NCBI GenBank assembly: GCA_032622095.1 | Contig: CP136066.1 | Span: 152,226,224 to 152,290,223 of the forward strand | Source of the DNA: Siphonodentalium dalli | Lineage: Eukaryota; Mollusca; Scaphopoda; Gadilida; Siphonodentaliidae | Direction: 5' to 3' | DNA: 64,000 bases | Shown: positions 34,202 through 46,739 of the stretch, piece by piece | How positions within the stretch are numbered: position 1 is the first letter of the stretch | How the letters are laid out: each line of letters opens with the position of its first letter | Notes under the pieces: model-generated | Seen by the model: only the letters and a program-made list of their open reading frames with translations | The model's database searches: none | What the model was told of the DNA's origin: nothing | Program-made: the position numbers and the translations under genes

Positions 34202-37200
34202 TTGGTTTAAACATATTTATTCGCCATATATGCATATAAATACATACATTTGGCAACGGGATTGAAGAACAAGTGCGGGCCACTTATATGCTACTTCTCT
34301 CCCGATCACCAGACAATCAAGTGAAAGAAAAAAATGAACATGGCATTGAACAATTATATATGGTATTAAAGTGTATAATGTTAAAGTTTGATTGTTGCTA
34401 GTCTCTCCCAACTTGTTCGAAAGTATCTGGTTGCTATATAGTGTACTGTGCTCATCTATCCTTAACAATGGTAAGGTGGCAGGACAGTGCAATATGTTCT
34501 TATAGAGCATTTATGACTATACTCAGAAATATTATTTTAATTATTTTGTTTTTTCTTTCTTCCCTAGTAGTCGTCTGCTGTTGAACTTCGTATGTTCTCA
34601 CCCTGGGTGTGTCTCTTATAAAGATTTGGACAGCCTTGAAAATGTCTTCATTATTGGAATTTGATAAGCTTGGATCTCCAAATAGTAAAGTTTTTACTGA
34701 ATAAATATTGAATCGTAGTAGCTTGTTCAGCAAGTCTACTCTTGGAATAATATGCAATTGACATTGGAAAAAATAATGAAATGCGTTTTCTTCACCATCG
34801 CCGCATCTACAGGCTTTGGACACCGCCATATAATTGAAGTATCTATCTGATTGGAGTTCACTGCATTCGCACCTGAGTCGTCATTGTAAGATATTTAATG
34901 ATCGTTTCCCTGTAGAAAAATACTTAGGAGGTTTAACCGGATTGGGAATAAGTGATTGTCGAAAACATTCATAATTCATGTTTCTTATTTTTGTATCGCG
35001 TTTATTCCAGTCATTTATACACTTGGGCATGAAGGTGGACTCTTTTCTTTTGTAATTGCATTTCATAGGGATAAAATTTGATGCATTTCTGGTATCATGG
35101 TCATTTCGGGCGCTGAATTTGGATGGTATAAGGTCTGTCAAATAGTTTTCGTTTACTATATTGTGGAATGTCAAAACCTGTTTGTAATATCTTCGAGTTT
35201 CTAACGTCTCCCAGCCTAGTTAGGTCAGAAGTCTAATATTTGGAACTGATCTGGTGCAATCGGTGACTATTCTAGCTGCTTCGTATTGAACATCTTCTAG
35301 ATATTTTAGTAAGTAATCAGGTGAACCAGACCAAACGTTACTAGCGTAATCCATAAGGGATCGAACATGGGATACATAGAGGGTTTGAAGTGTTTCACGA
35401 TTTAGCATTGCTCTTAGTTTACGCAATTGTGACAGGCGTGCGTATGCCCTTGTGCATATATTACCAATGTGTGTGTTCCAAGTTAGGTTGTCGTCAATAT
35501 CCAATCCTGGGTGTTGTGGCTATTAGATTATTCTAGGGTTACCCCGTCGAATATGATTGTAGGTTTAACAACACTAAGTCTTGGCTTGGAGAATAACATT
35601 AGATTGGTTTTACTACTATTAAATTGGACACACCAATTTTCAGCCCAGTCTCTGATTTTGTTCATGTCTCTATTGACTGTCAATTGCAGGTTATACGTAT
35701 CACTATCGCTGTTGATTAAACATGTGTCGTCAGCATAAAGTCTTGTGCTAGATTTAATTCCATCGGCAATGTCATTAATGTAAATTAAAAACATCAGAGG
35801 CCCGACTACAGATCCCTGGGGCTCACCAGCTGATATTGAGGAGTACTGCGAAAAGCTTGAGTTGACTCTAACTCTTTGCTGTCTATTTTGTAAATAGTTT
35901 ATCATCCATTTCAGAATATTACCTTTCAAACCATATTTCTCTAATTTTAAAACAAGACCTCGGTGCCAGACTTTGTCAAACGCTTTGGAAATATCGAAAA
36001 AGACTGCACAACTCGTTTGGCCCTCGTCGATTGCACAGTGGATATTATGAATGATTTCAATTAGTTGAAATTCGGTACTATGACCAGGTATAAATCCAGA
36101 CTGATGCTTATATAAAAGGTTGTGGGTTTTCAAATGGCTTAGAATTTCATTAAAAACTAATCTTTCTAGTACCTTGCCGACACAACTTATAAGAGATGTC
36201 GGACGATAATTTAAAGGGTCATGCTTATCACCTTTTTTAAAGAGGGGCATCACATCGGCTTTCTTCCAAGCTGTAGGGAAACAACAGCTCTTTAAAGATA
36301 AATTGAAAATTATTTTAAGTGGTTTGAAAACTGAGCCATGTGTTTCCCTTAGCATTTTGTTACTTATACCATCGGGGCCCGTGGCTTTATTTGTGTGTAA
36401 AATTTTCAAAATTTTTGATATGTCCTCCTCGGTAGTTTTGATCTCTTCTATATTTTCGGTTGTTCTTTCTGCAAATTTCGGTGATGTCGATTTTTCATTT
36501 TCTAGTGTACTATTTCGCGTGAAAATTGAATTTAAGACCTGTGCCTTTTGATAATCGTCCTCAAAAATTCTGTTGTTAAAGTTTAGTGGGGGAATTTTTT
36601 CGTCATTGGAGAAATTATTAAGTAATTGTTTAGTGACATGCCAGAATTGTTTTGGCTCATTTACTTTCAAGTTTTAATCTAGGCTAGCTAAATATTTATC
36701 TTTGGCTGACTTTTTCAAGTTATTTGTTCTGTTGCGGTTTGCTTTATATTTATCCCAGGCACTAGGAAGATTTGTGCGCAGCGCTTTCTTTCTGAGGCGG
36801 TCGCGTTTCCGAATATGTTTTCTTATTAAAGGTACTCAACCCGTAAAGAGGGTCCCCATCTCAACAGATTCCAACAACAACAATCCGATCAGAGGGTCCT
36901 ATATTACTATTTCTTTGGCTTTGGGGGTAAAACATATTTGATTCGAGTCGAGGAACCCATCAAACAAAGCTCAGAGTTATTAGATATTGATTTTTCAAAT
37001 TTGTTATGTTCTCGAGATGCGTACTAATAACTGCCGTAATCTGCTTTGGATGTGTACTCCAAATCTATTCAAACAGACAAGGATGAATAACTCTAAAATC
37101 AAGTGGTAATTTTAACGCAAGTTTGACTGAGTTCTGGGCCAGATAGTATTCCCGATAATGAAAAATAATAGATTTCTAAAATCGATATCTAACAAATCTG

Positions 37201-38371
37201 AGCTTTGATGGGTGACTTCCTCGACTCGAATCAAATATTTTTGACCCCCGAAGCCATTGAAATAGTAATTGAGAGGAGTTTTATCGGGTTGAGTACCTTT
37301 AAACTGTCAAACCATGGTTTGTCATTCTCACGTATAGTAACTGAATGGAATCGGATATATTTGCTAAAAATTGTTAGGAAAGTGTGAGTAAAAACGTCTA
37401 CAGTCTGATTTATATCGGAGTGACCTGTGCTCACGAGAATGTCTGACCATTTGATTGCATTAATTTCGAAGTTCATGCCAACAAAATCTGCTCTGGCATA
37501 ATTCCAAACATTCCGTTGATATGACTTTTTCCTAGGATTTGGAAATGAAATTTCCACAGATGTTGCTCTATGGTCTGATAAACCTAGATCAATAGTGAAC
37601 GGGTTTAGGTAAACTAGACTATCACTTAATAAAATCGGATCTAAGAGTGTTGCTGAGTTCACACCTATTCGAGTTGGCTCTTTAATTACGTTCTCAAGGG
37701 TCCATTTGCTCATGATTTTTTAAGCTCACCATCGCGATTTAATAAATTGCAATTTAGATCTCCAACCATGATTAATGACATATTATATGCTAGGGCCTTG
37801 TCAATGGATTTGTCAAGATTCGTCCAGTAAGAGTCTAAGCATTCACGCTCAGACCTGTAAGTTACGCAGAAAAGAAATTTCTGCCTGGTTCCAATTTCAA
37901 ACCACAAAATTCGTCGTCAAAACCAAATTCGGGTAAATATGTATACACAAGGCTGGATGCAAAATACACGGCCAGACCTCCTCCGTGTTCGTTTCTATCA
38001 AGTCTGAACGGAGCTTGAAAATTGGAAAATAATATGGAGTCGTTATGCACATTTTTATCTAGGTGCGTCTCGGTAAAGCATACGATATCGTAATCTTCTA
38101 TATGCTCAGCAAGCTTTGATATTTTGTTTCTGAGACTACGAATATTATAGTGAAATATAGAAATAGTTTCTGGTTCCATCGGCCCTGGTTCAACTTCCAC
38201 GTCATTAGCTATGATAATCAGTAAACTAAACAAAAAGATGAAAGTACCTATGTTTCGGCACGGTGTAAGATTCTTTAGATGAGGTGATGACTTGTTTTTT
38301 GACTTTGCCCTGCGCCTTCGGAAATTAAAGTATCCGATAACGACCCTGTATTGAACAATATCAATATTCAT
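34202..38371 (-). pseudogene. CR1/Jockey-type LINE (endonuclease + RT), interrupted by a MITE
   Basis: Minus strand. The apurinic endonuclease-like part starts at 38371, with VEVEPGP, HYNIRSLRNKI, FTETHLDKN, NEHGGGLAVY, GDLNCNLL and LSDHRAT, one frameshift near 37890 and a stop near 37712. After the MITE (36826-37302) the RT follows (36670-35528): NYRPTSLISCVGKVLERLV, HQSGFIPGHST, DISKAFDKVWHRGL, PQGSVVGPLMFLIYINDI and RLYADDTCL. The C-terminal parts (35504-34500) lie in several frames and end with CRCGDGEENAFHYFFQC. AATAAA on the minus strand (34216-34221) sits about 15 bases from the 34202 boundary, marking the LINE 3' end. ORF1 is not seen. The element is defective. Confidence 0.88.
36826..37302. 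mobile_element. T1 MITE, copy 3, inside the LINE
   Basis: 477 bp with TTAA at both ends, inserted between the endonuclease (last residues ENDKPWFDS) and RT segments of the LINE. Coding similarity continues on the far side as RKHIRKRDRLRKKAL. Its sequence is nearly the reverse complement of copies at 9334 and 52905. It is younger than the LINE. Confidence 0.88.
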
Positions 38372-38874
38372 GGATATGTAAAACCCAGAGAGGGAGGGTA
38401 AATAGGGTCGTCATCGGATATAATCAGATATGAAAGCACAATCACTTTCAGCAAATGAGCACTTAAGCATAGAGTAACGAAGAGACTAGCAACAAAATCA
38501 AATGAACAAAACAAGAAATGCATATATACACATGGTGGTTTTCATAAGGATAACGTCATAATAGTCAGGTGAGCAATTTCGTAAGCTGCCAAACATTTAT
38601 AAAGTAGTGTGTAATTCTTATATTTAGAAGCTGTGCATGGTGATCTAAAGATATATGTAAAACTCGTTAATTACATCGCTTTCAGCATGTTGATGATTTC
38701 ATAATTGTATATACATCAAGGATGGGCCAGTTACAAGTTATGAACAATAGAGTTCAAAATTCATAGAGTTATCACCCGTATTCGAAAATGCAAGATAGAG
38801 TTCAACCCCTTACTCATTCATTAGTTTAGTTTAATGGACCAAGATCAAAACGCTGTCTCGCGATTCCAGTAATA
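38372..38874. other. probable LINE 5' region, no ORF
   Basis: Non-coding between the LINE endonuclease start and the foldback element. It may be 5' UTR of the LINE; no ORF1-like protein was found on the minus strand here. Confidence 0.4.
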
Positions 38875-38882
38875 ATTTTATT

Positions 38883-41376
38883 GGTTACGTAGCGTTTTTC
38901 CGAAGACCCATAACTCCGAAGGTCCGATTCTCCGAAGGTCAGATTCAGGGATGTGGCTAGAGGGTCTCCGCTGGGAGGTGTCCACCTTGGGAATTTCCAA
39001 CTGCACACCCCCCCTTGAGTCGGAATCACACCAACCCAACTTTTTTTGCATAATTCCATTTGCACCCCCCCCCCCTTGAGTCGGAATCACACCAACACAA
39101 CTTTTTGCATAATTCCATTTGCACCCCCCCCCCTCTTCAGTCGGAATCGTACAACACAACTTTTTGCATAATTCCATTTGCACCCCCCCCCCTTGAACCT
39201 CATGCTCAGGCCTCTATATATTCATAAGCCATGCTTCTATTTTCCCAGTATGAGAACATTAAGATATTTTAACCTGAAAATTGCCCCAAAAAAACAACTA
39301 GTGATCTAATTCCAGACAAATGCACACAGCTACCGACAACAGACCAGGAAACACCGGGCCGATCATGGTTGTTCGGCCCGGTGTGAGAAAATTTTGAAAA
39401 CTATACAAGAAAATCGCAAATCCTAGCATCTAGACTGGCCTCAACTGAAGCTTTCCTAGTGTTGGAAATTTCAAACCTCATACTCCCCCTCAGGTTGGAA
39501 AATTCTTCAACTGATGACCATTTATGTCTACAAGTTTGACCAAATGTAGTAAAATATTGTTTTGCTAAACTAATTAGCAGTTTTGTATTGGCCATGTGAA
39601 TGGGGCAATGACACACCGGGCCGACCATGGTTCGGCCCGGTGTGCGAAAATTTTGAAATCTGAACAAGAAAATCGCAAAATCCTAACATCTAGACTAGCC
39701 TCAAGCCTTCCTACTGTTGGAAATTTCAAACCCTACTTAGGTTGGAAATTTTCCAACTGATGACAATTCCAATGACAATGTTGACCAATTGTATGACAAT
39801 ATTGTTTTCTTAAATTAACTAGAAGTTTTTGACTGGCCACGGGGGAGAGACCAGGACACAAGCTTTCCAAGTGTTGGAAATTTCCAACCTGTCACCCCCC
39901 TAAGGTTGGAAAATTTCCAACTGATGACCATTTCTGTAAATAAAATTGACCAAAAATAGGAACATATGCAAATATTGGTCGAAAAACAATAAATTCCCCC
40001 AATAAATTGTATTATAATCAAACTACAAGAACATTTTCAACCTATTGATGGTGTGAAATTTCGTTGTGGCAGGTATGAAATTTCCAACTATTGAAAATAT
40101 AGCTCTCTGCTGGGGGGGGGGGTGAGACACCCCCCCCGACCCACACCCCCCCCCCCCTCTAGCCACATCCCTGGTCAGATTCTCCGACGCCCCGATTCTC
40201 CGAAAGCCCATAACTCCGAAGTCCCGATTCTCCGAAATCCCATAACTCCGAAGACCCATAACTCCGAAAGCCCATAACTCCGAAGGCCTATAACTCCGAA
40301 CGCACATAACTCCGAAGGTCTATAACTCCGAAGGGCCGATTCTCCGAAGGCCCGATTCTCCGAAGGTCCGATTCTCCGAAGATAATGTTTTATCGCTTAT
40401 TAAATAGTGTACAGTCCAGTGGCGAGGTCAATGGGGCCCTAGGGAAGACCGCCCCAAAAAAACATGTCAAATGTCATGTAAACGTCAGGAAATCCTTCCT
40501 AGGCATTCAAATATTCACAGTGTTCCTGCCCAGAGGAGCCCCCGGACCAACGATTGGGGGCGACCCCTCCCATGTATGCGCTCCCCAAATCAGGCCTTCG
40601 TGATATGCTTTCGGCATATCATATGCATGACATATCCCCCACACATGCTAATTAATGTGCACCCCTAAATGGGAACCCTGGCGCCGCCACTGGTGTGCAC
40701 CGGGTATATTATAACGAAACGCTGCAAGAATGTCAGAGTAGCCTAACATGCACAGGGGCGACAAGTTCTTCCCCGTTCACCCCTGTACATTTTACTCTGG
40801 CATCTCATGGGCCAACGTAACGTTATAGTATCTGGTGCATAGTCAGTGGCGGGCCAGGATTCCAATTTAGGTGGGGACAGTAGGAAAAGTTTGAATATTT
40901 TGATGCCCCATGAACGATTTCCGGGCGTTTACATGACATTGGACATGTTTTGGTAGGGGCCCATATTGTCTGAAATAGCAAGTAGAGGTTTAATGGGGGC
41001 AGTGGGAATATTGGGACCCCTTGGTTTCGCCACTGGACTGTACACTATTTAGTAAACGATAATACCCCGATAAAACAAAATCTTCGGAGAATCGGACCTT
41101 CGGAGAATCGGACCTTCGGAGTTATGGGCCGTCGGAGAATCGGGCCTTCGGAGTTATAGGTCTTCGGAGAATCGGCCCTTCGGAGTTATAGGTCTTCGGA
41201 GTTATAGGTCTTCGGAGAATCGGCCCTTCGGAGTTATGGGCTTTCGGAGAATCGGATCTTCGGAGTTATGGGCCTTTGGAGAATCGGGTCTTCGGAGTTG
41301 TGGGCCGTCGGAGAATCGGGTCTTCGGAGTTGTGGGCCTTCGTAGTAATAGGTCTTCGGAAAACCGGTCTGACACC
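38883..41376. mobile_element. foldback transposon with 15-bp arrays, copy B (inverted)
   Basis: Inverted sister of 27352-28530: starts ggttacgtagcgtttttccg and ends cggttttccgaag-complement, with ...ggtctgacacc at 41376. Flanked by an 8-bp duplication, attttatt (38875-38882 and 41377-41384). The 15-bp arrays lie at 38893-38945 plus 40182-40383, and at 41082-41370. The core (40384-41080) matches copy A except for point changes and indels. It contains the 1228-bp hAT-like insert in its left array. Confidence 0.82.
38946..40173. mobile_element. hAT-like non-autonomous element, 1228 bp
   Basis: TIRs cagggatgtggctagaggg and its exact complement at the right end, flanked by a perfect 8-bp duplication, gtcagatt (38938-38945 and 40174-40181). 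Copy A at 28457-28490 shows the uninterrupted sequence, confirming the boundaries. CAGGG termini plus an 8-bp duplication are hAT hallmarks. The interior has four tandem units of ttgagtcggaatcaca...cataattccatttgcac with poly-C (38995-39192), two palindromes caccgggccga...tcggcccggtg (39352-39385, 39612-39645) and repeated ggttggaaa phrases. No transposase. Confidence 0.88.
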
Positions 41377-41384
41377 ATTTTATT

Positions 41385-41738
41385 TGAGCACGATGGTTTT
41401 TAATATTTCAAGGCTATCGAACTGATAAATGTGATGTTTGTACTACATGTTGTGTGTGGACATACAAGTGAATAGTTTAAAACCCACCGGCGTGTTATCC
41501 CTTTGTCCTGACACGGCTCTTATCTGGCAGAAAGCTCAAGCGTTTTGATCGCATGAGCATTATTTTAACGCCAACAGTCATTCTTTTTTAAGAATGCCCG
41601 TGGGCATTATTTTTTAAGAATGCCCGTGGGCATTATTTTTTACGAATACGCGAGGGATTAAATCGACTGAGGGACGTCATAGAGTGGCTCCCCCCCCCCC
41701 CCAATCATGTATGTTGAGTCAAGAGCCTATCGGCAAGC
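41385..41738. other. no gene; 27-bp direct repeats
   Basis: The phrase tttttaagaatgcccgtggg is present twice in tandem (41586-41640), with a third degenerate start. A poly-C run lies near 41690. No gene. Confidence 0.5.
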
Positions 41739-41934
41739 TTAAAGGTACTTAATCCGATCGGGCCCTCATAAGTTACTATTTCTTTGGCTTCGGGGATAAA
41801 ATGGTTGATTCGAGACGAGTAAGCCTACCTATCAACGCTCATAGTGATCAGATTGTTTTTTGAAGTTTTGTTATTTCAATTGTTTCTGGCCCAGTACTTG
41901 ATCGGATTACTTGATCGGATTGAATACCTCTAAT
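41739..41934. mobile_element. short, decayed T1 MITE (copy 6)
   Basis: Starts TTAA plus aggtacttaatccgatcg, contains tttctttggcttcgggg and ttgattcgagacgag. It ends with cggattgaatacctctaa, a mutated right terminus. At 196 bp it is an internally deleted copy. Confidence 0.65.
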
Positions 41935-42624
41935 TTGTCTGAGCTAATTAAAACTGACAATATTTAGCGATTTTGATTTTATATTGCCAAAAAATAAAAT
42001 AAAACTTCTTCAAACTTTGATACAAAAACACCAACAGCTATTTGGACTTACTATTTAGAAAAGTCCACAGGCAGGCTAAAACACACATATATAACATCTA
42101 AATACGTCCCTAAGTCGGTCAAATAAACACAAAACCGTTTAACACAGATTTTAACTATATATACCCGTTCCGTAATAACATTGTATTTTATAGCAGGTAA
42201 AGGTCCCAACTCGAGTTTGCATGGTTTGGGGGACTTGATTTAATCGATTGTACTATAATGCGTCGCTTTGAATTTCATTGATGTTGCTCACAAAGCTACA
42301 CAAATCTTGCAACCTCGAGCTGGGGATTTATTTTCAAGGAACAGTATTAACACATAAATATATTCCCTGCGTGGTTTGTTCAATCTTCAACCCCGTCAGA
42401 AGATAATAGAAAAGGTTCACAGGGGTTGAACATATGGAAAATGATATATACAGGGGTATATAGCCAGAGTAAAGAATCATGGTATGATCAAACATGTGGG
42501 CCGAACTTGAACATTTTAGGGTGAACATACGTAAGGCGTTCGCATTGGTCTGTAAAATCATTATCACCAAGAGAAAATGTTGAACAATGGATTGGTTTTA
42601 TTCTTGTGTTGATTGTCAATAAGA
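41935..42624. repeat. non-coding, with a copy of the 7.7-kb MITE arm
   Basis: 42190-42450 matches the right half of 7717-8260 (caaggaacagtattaac, ttgttcaatcttcaa, aaaggttcacagg, gatatatac) and also contains the inner complement pair ggtcccaactcgag...ctcgagctggg. The remainder shows nothing. Confidence 0.55.
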
Positions 42625-43567
42625 CATGGATAAAGTGATCATGCGTTTTTTTTTACTTTTCTTGAAGCACGAGTCGTTTTACAATCGATACAATCTATTT
42701 GGTAAATGGTCAACAGAACCGAGATTAAGCAATATTTGGCGATAAAATGACTAGCAATGTTACAGTACTGTTCACATAAGTATGCAAAATGCATGGAAAG
42801 TGTCGTTGTTGAACATCAGCGATCCAGTTAAAACGAGGTTTTGGTGTTTGAAAAAAAATTGTGTGCACATTTACTCACTGCGAAAACCCCATGTTTAATG
42901 CTGGCATACAACATTCCATTATCAACTGAATTTAAAAACAAAACAAAACAAATCGAGGCCTGAGTTTTCATGGAGTTAGACTTTTTTTTATAGATGCTAG
43001 GATTTTACAGATTTCAGGCTCATGTCTCAAATTGTTTCATGATTCCTCCCCACAATTGGTACAGTTAATAAATTCCAAACCACGGGGTGGGAGCAAATGA
43101 AATTACACGACATTGCGAGCTCGGTCTGGTTAAAAGGGGCGGGATGCAGCCGAAAAATCACAGGAGCCCTCTAGCCACGTCGCTGATGACTAATCAACTA
43201 TATATTGGAACGATATATAATCACTATTTACGCGATTGTATGCCGTTTCGAAGAAAAGATAATACATGCTATACATTTGCGCACTAACCATTTGTTAACT
43301 TCTGTGGGTGACACTTAAAGGTACATGTAAGGTCATCGTGGTGAGTGAATATTTGGAAATCACACGTTGGGAAATTGCTAACAACGGGGGTGGCCCATGT
43401 CGTGTAAGAATTGTCCAATAACTGGAAATGTTATGATACTTTTCAGGTTGAAACACCATGAAGGGGGTTGGTGTGCGAAATTAAATTGTCATGTTGTTCT
43501 GAGTCACGTCTAGCCACGCCCCTGTGTATAAACCATAGGATGATACTTAAAATTCAAGCAAGTACAT
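42625..43567 (+). repeat. 943-bp tandem duplication, unit 1
   Basis: Begins catggataaagtgatcatgc and is followed head-to-tail by unit 2. The two units are nearly identical over the full length, with only a few substitutions and a 2-bp difference near the end (cgcccctgtgt versus cgccatgtgt). Each unit holds two hAT-like terminal words (ctctagccacgtcgctg and tctagccacgcccctg), linking it to the hAT element at 38946. Confidence 0.9.
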
Positions 43568-44510
43568 CATGGATAAAGTGATCATGCGTTTTTTTTTACT
43601 TTTCTTGAAGCACGAGTCGTTTTACAATCGATACAATCTATTTGGTAAATGGTCAACAGAACCGAGATTAAGCAATAATTGGCGATAAAATGACTAGCAA
43701 TGTTACAGTACTGTTTACATAAGTATGCAAAATGCATGGAAAGTGTCGTTGTTGAACATCAGCGATCCAGTTAAAACGAGGTTTTGGCGTTTGAAAAAAA
43801 ATTGTGTGCACATTTACTCACTGCGAAAACCCCATGTTTAATGCTGGCATACAACATTTCATTATCAACTGAATTTAAAAACAAAACAAAACAAATCGAG
43901 GCCTGAGTCTTCATGGAGTTAGACTTTTTTTTATAGATGCTAGGATTTTACAGATTTCAGGCTCATGTCTCAAATTATTTCATGATTCCTCCCCACAATT
44001 GGTACAGTTAATAAATTCTAAACCACGGGGTGTGAGCAAATGAAATTACACGACATTGCGAGCTCGGTCTGGTTAAAAGGGGCGGGATTCAGCCGAAAAA
44101 TCACAGGAGCCCTCTAGCCACGTCGCTGGTGACTAATCAACTATATATTGGAACGATATATAATCACTATTTACGCGATTGTATGCCGTTTCGAAGAAAA
44201 GATAATACATATTATACATTTGCGCACTAACCATTTGTTAACTTCTGTGGGTGATACTTAAAGGTACATGTAAGGTCATCGTGGTGAGTGAATATTTGGA
44301 AATCACACTTTGGGAAATTGCTAACAACGGGGGTGGCCCATGTCATGTAAGAATTGTCCAATAACTGGAAATGTTATGATACTTTTCAGGTTGAAACATC
44401 ATGAAGGGGGTTGGTGTGCGAAATTAAATTGTCATGTTGTTCTGAGTCACGTCTAGCCACGCCATGTGTATAAACCACAGGATGATACTTAAAATTCAAG
44501 CAAGTACATC
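43568..44510 (+). repeat. 943-bp tandem duplication, unit 2
   Basis: Direct copy of 42625-43567. The right junction word, caagtacatcatg, also occurs at the unit boundary (43559-43571), so the duplication breakpoint is a short direct repeat. There is no coding frame in common. Confidence 0.9.
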
Positions 44511-44922
44511 ATGTAGGTTTCTTTCTGATAATAATTGGAAATTCAAAATACCCCATACAATTGAACACTATAATACTTCTATGCATGCATATTCTACACA
44601 AGACAACAATGCTTTCGATTTATTAATAATGAGACAGTTTTACCAGGTATCGTGTTGTTGGCGCCAGGATATTCGAAAAATCACATTGTATAAAGAGCGT
44701 TTTTACATCATTACCATTATTTTTCATGTTTTATTTCCTGATAAATTATTATGGAATGTTAACGTATTTGATGTCGAATTAGATGAGGCATCTTTAAATC
44801 AAGAAAGAAAAAAAATAAACAAACACAATTGGATAGTAATATATTGCTCACATATACAGTGTCCGAATCCATGGCGCAACGACAAACTTCGGAAGAAACG
44901 TCCCTCAACTGGCGAGTCCTAA
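44464..44922 (+). other. 152-codon ORF of unknown nature
   Basis: The first 16 codons lie in the tandem duplication, the rest in unique sequence. The composition is rich in aromatic and basic residues with a basic C-terminus (KLRKKRPSTGES). No motif is recognised. A hydrophobic patch (IITIIFHVLF) lies near residue 85. It may be a relic of a transposon ORF or chance. Confidence 0.2.
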
Positions 44923-45111
44923 TTCGAATTAAATAATAATTGAAATGTGTTGCTTTTCGGCGTGGACAACACGGACATCACAAACTGTCCGTGCTGAACT
45001 ATAGGCGTGTACTAGGTAATCAAGGCAGAGATGTGGGTCAGACAAAATGGATAGTTGGCTCCAATGACAATTCAATGAGTGGGTTTTAAGTCAGATAATA
45101 TTCTCAGCGTC

Positions 45112-45170
45112 GGGAATTCGGTAAAGAATAGACTCGGGCAAGCCCTCGTCTATTCTTTTACCGAATTCCC
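45112..45170. repeat. 59-bp hairpin
   Basis: gggaattcggtaaagaatag pairs with ctattcttttaccgaattccc around actcgggcaagccctcgt. Confidence 0.8.
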
Positions 45171-46450
45171 TCTGCTTCGAACATTATCCTTTACATAATA
45201 TAACCCATAAAAGCCTTTGAATTGGCTGAATGAATTTATCGAGATGGGAGTGCGGCTTTCGACCTTGACATTATGACACCATTGTCTTGAACTTACAGGT
45301 TCGCGGGTAAAGATATTGCCCTACTTGACTTGTCGAAGCTATTTAAGCGTGCAATTAGGTCGCATCGGTTTTGTAACGACCGGCCAGCACGGATAATATG
45401 TAAAGTACAACTGAACACGCGAAGTTAAGATGTCTCATGCACGTGTCGAATCTCTGTATAAGGCATGGATATTTTCAGTTCCAATTCGACGACATTAGTA
45501 TTATGTATGGGATTATATTATGTTATATTTTGATTTAAATCATAACTGTAAGAAAGTTAAACGTGAAACCGTATGTGCTGATCCTCGATTAGTATGATAA
45601 TTATTCAGTGTGGTGTATATATATATATATATACTGAGAAGGAATAAACATATATATATAGGTTAAGCAATAATGTGACATACAATAGAATAGCATTTGA
45701 CGTATCAATAATATGTATAGTACGGCATTTATATTTGATAACGATTGAAGCATGGTATGTTTCTTCCCATATCGTCACCTGACACCCCCCCCCCCCCCTT
45801 AAGATTTTATAGGTCAAAATTGTTTTTGTTCACACATGAATGTCATGTGGTTTGGAACGAGATTTTCGGGATTTGTTGATCCGTTGATTCAATGTTCAGT
45901 CAGCTGTGTAATAAAAACGTTGTGATAAAAAAAAATTGTGGAAGCTTTCGGTCATGGATTACATAAAATAAGAAATGGTTTATTGAAGTAAATAGTTGAA
46001 TTTTATCACCAAGTGTCAGATTCATTGGCTGTTTGAGCACCTGGAATTTACATGATTTTGTCACAACGTTTGTTTTGTGGAATGAAAAGCAACAAAGATG
46101 GGTCGATTTTCTGAGGCTTGGTAAGTTTAGTGATATCAATAAATCTGTTTTTGCGGGTTAATTAATATCCATATTTAAAAATGGCTGTAGGATTTCGACC
46201 GTCAAGTTAAATAGCTAATGCATTTTGTGCAATACAGTGTAGCTTTTCTGTGATATGCAGGTATTTTAACTTTAAACTGAGCTCTACATGCGTGTGATAT
46301 TGAGCAGGTGGAATGTGGTGGGGTGTCATGTTACAACGAGCTGGTGATATAGGAACATAAATTCATGGTCCGTCAAATTATAATATCAAGTTTGAGTACA
46401 TGGATAATAATTATTCATGATCTTGCATTGTGTGTTTTAGGCATACATAT
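45171..46450. other. no gene recognised
   Basis: AT-rich non-coding sequence with an (AT)n run at 45611-45632 and a poly-C run near 45785. Confidence 0.4.
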
Positions 46451-46519
46451 GCACATATACACACACATACACCCTCATGCATACATATACATACATACAT
46501 ATACATACACACAATACCT

Positions 46520-46574
<55 letters not shown>

Positions 46575-46605
46575 CATACATACATACATATACATACACA
46601 CACAC

Positions 46606-46636
<31 letters not shown>

Positions 46637-46650
46637 CATACCCACACACA
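46451..46650. repeat. (ATAC)n/(AT)n microsatellite
   Basis: About 200 bases of catacata, cacaca and tatata mixtures. The four ORFs through it on both strands encode only Tyr/Ile/His/Thr or Cys/Val/Tyr strings and are not genes. Confidence 0.95.
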
Positions 46651-46739
46651 TATTTTTATATATATGTAAATTTCAACCTTATTTCTTTGGTATGTTTTAG
46701 AACTAGGCTTACAACATCAACAACAATATGTTTGAAATA

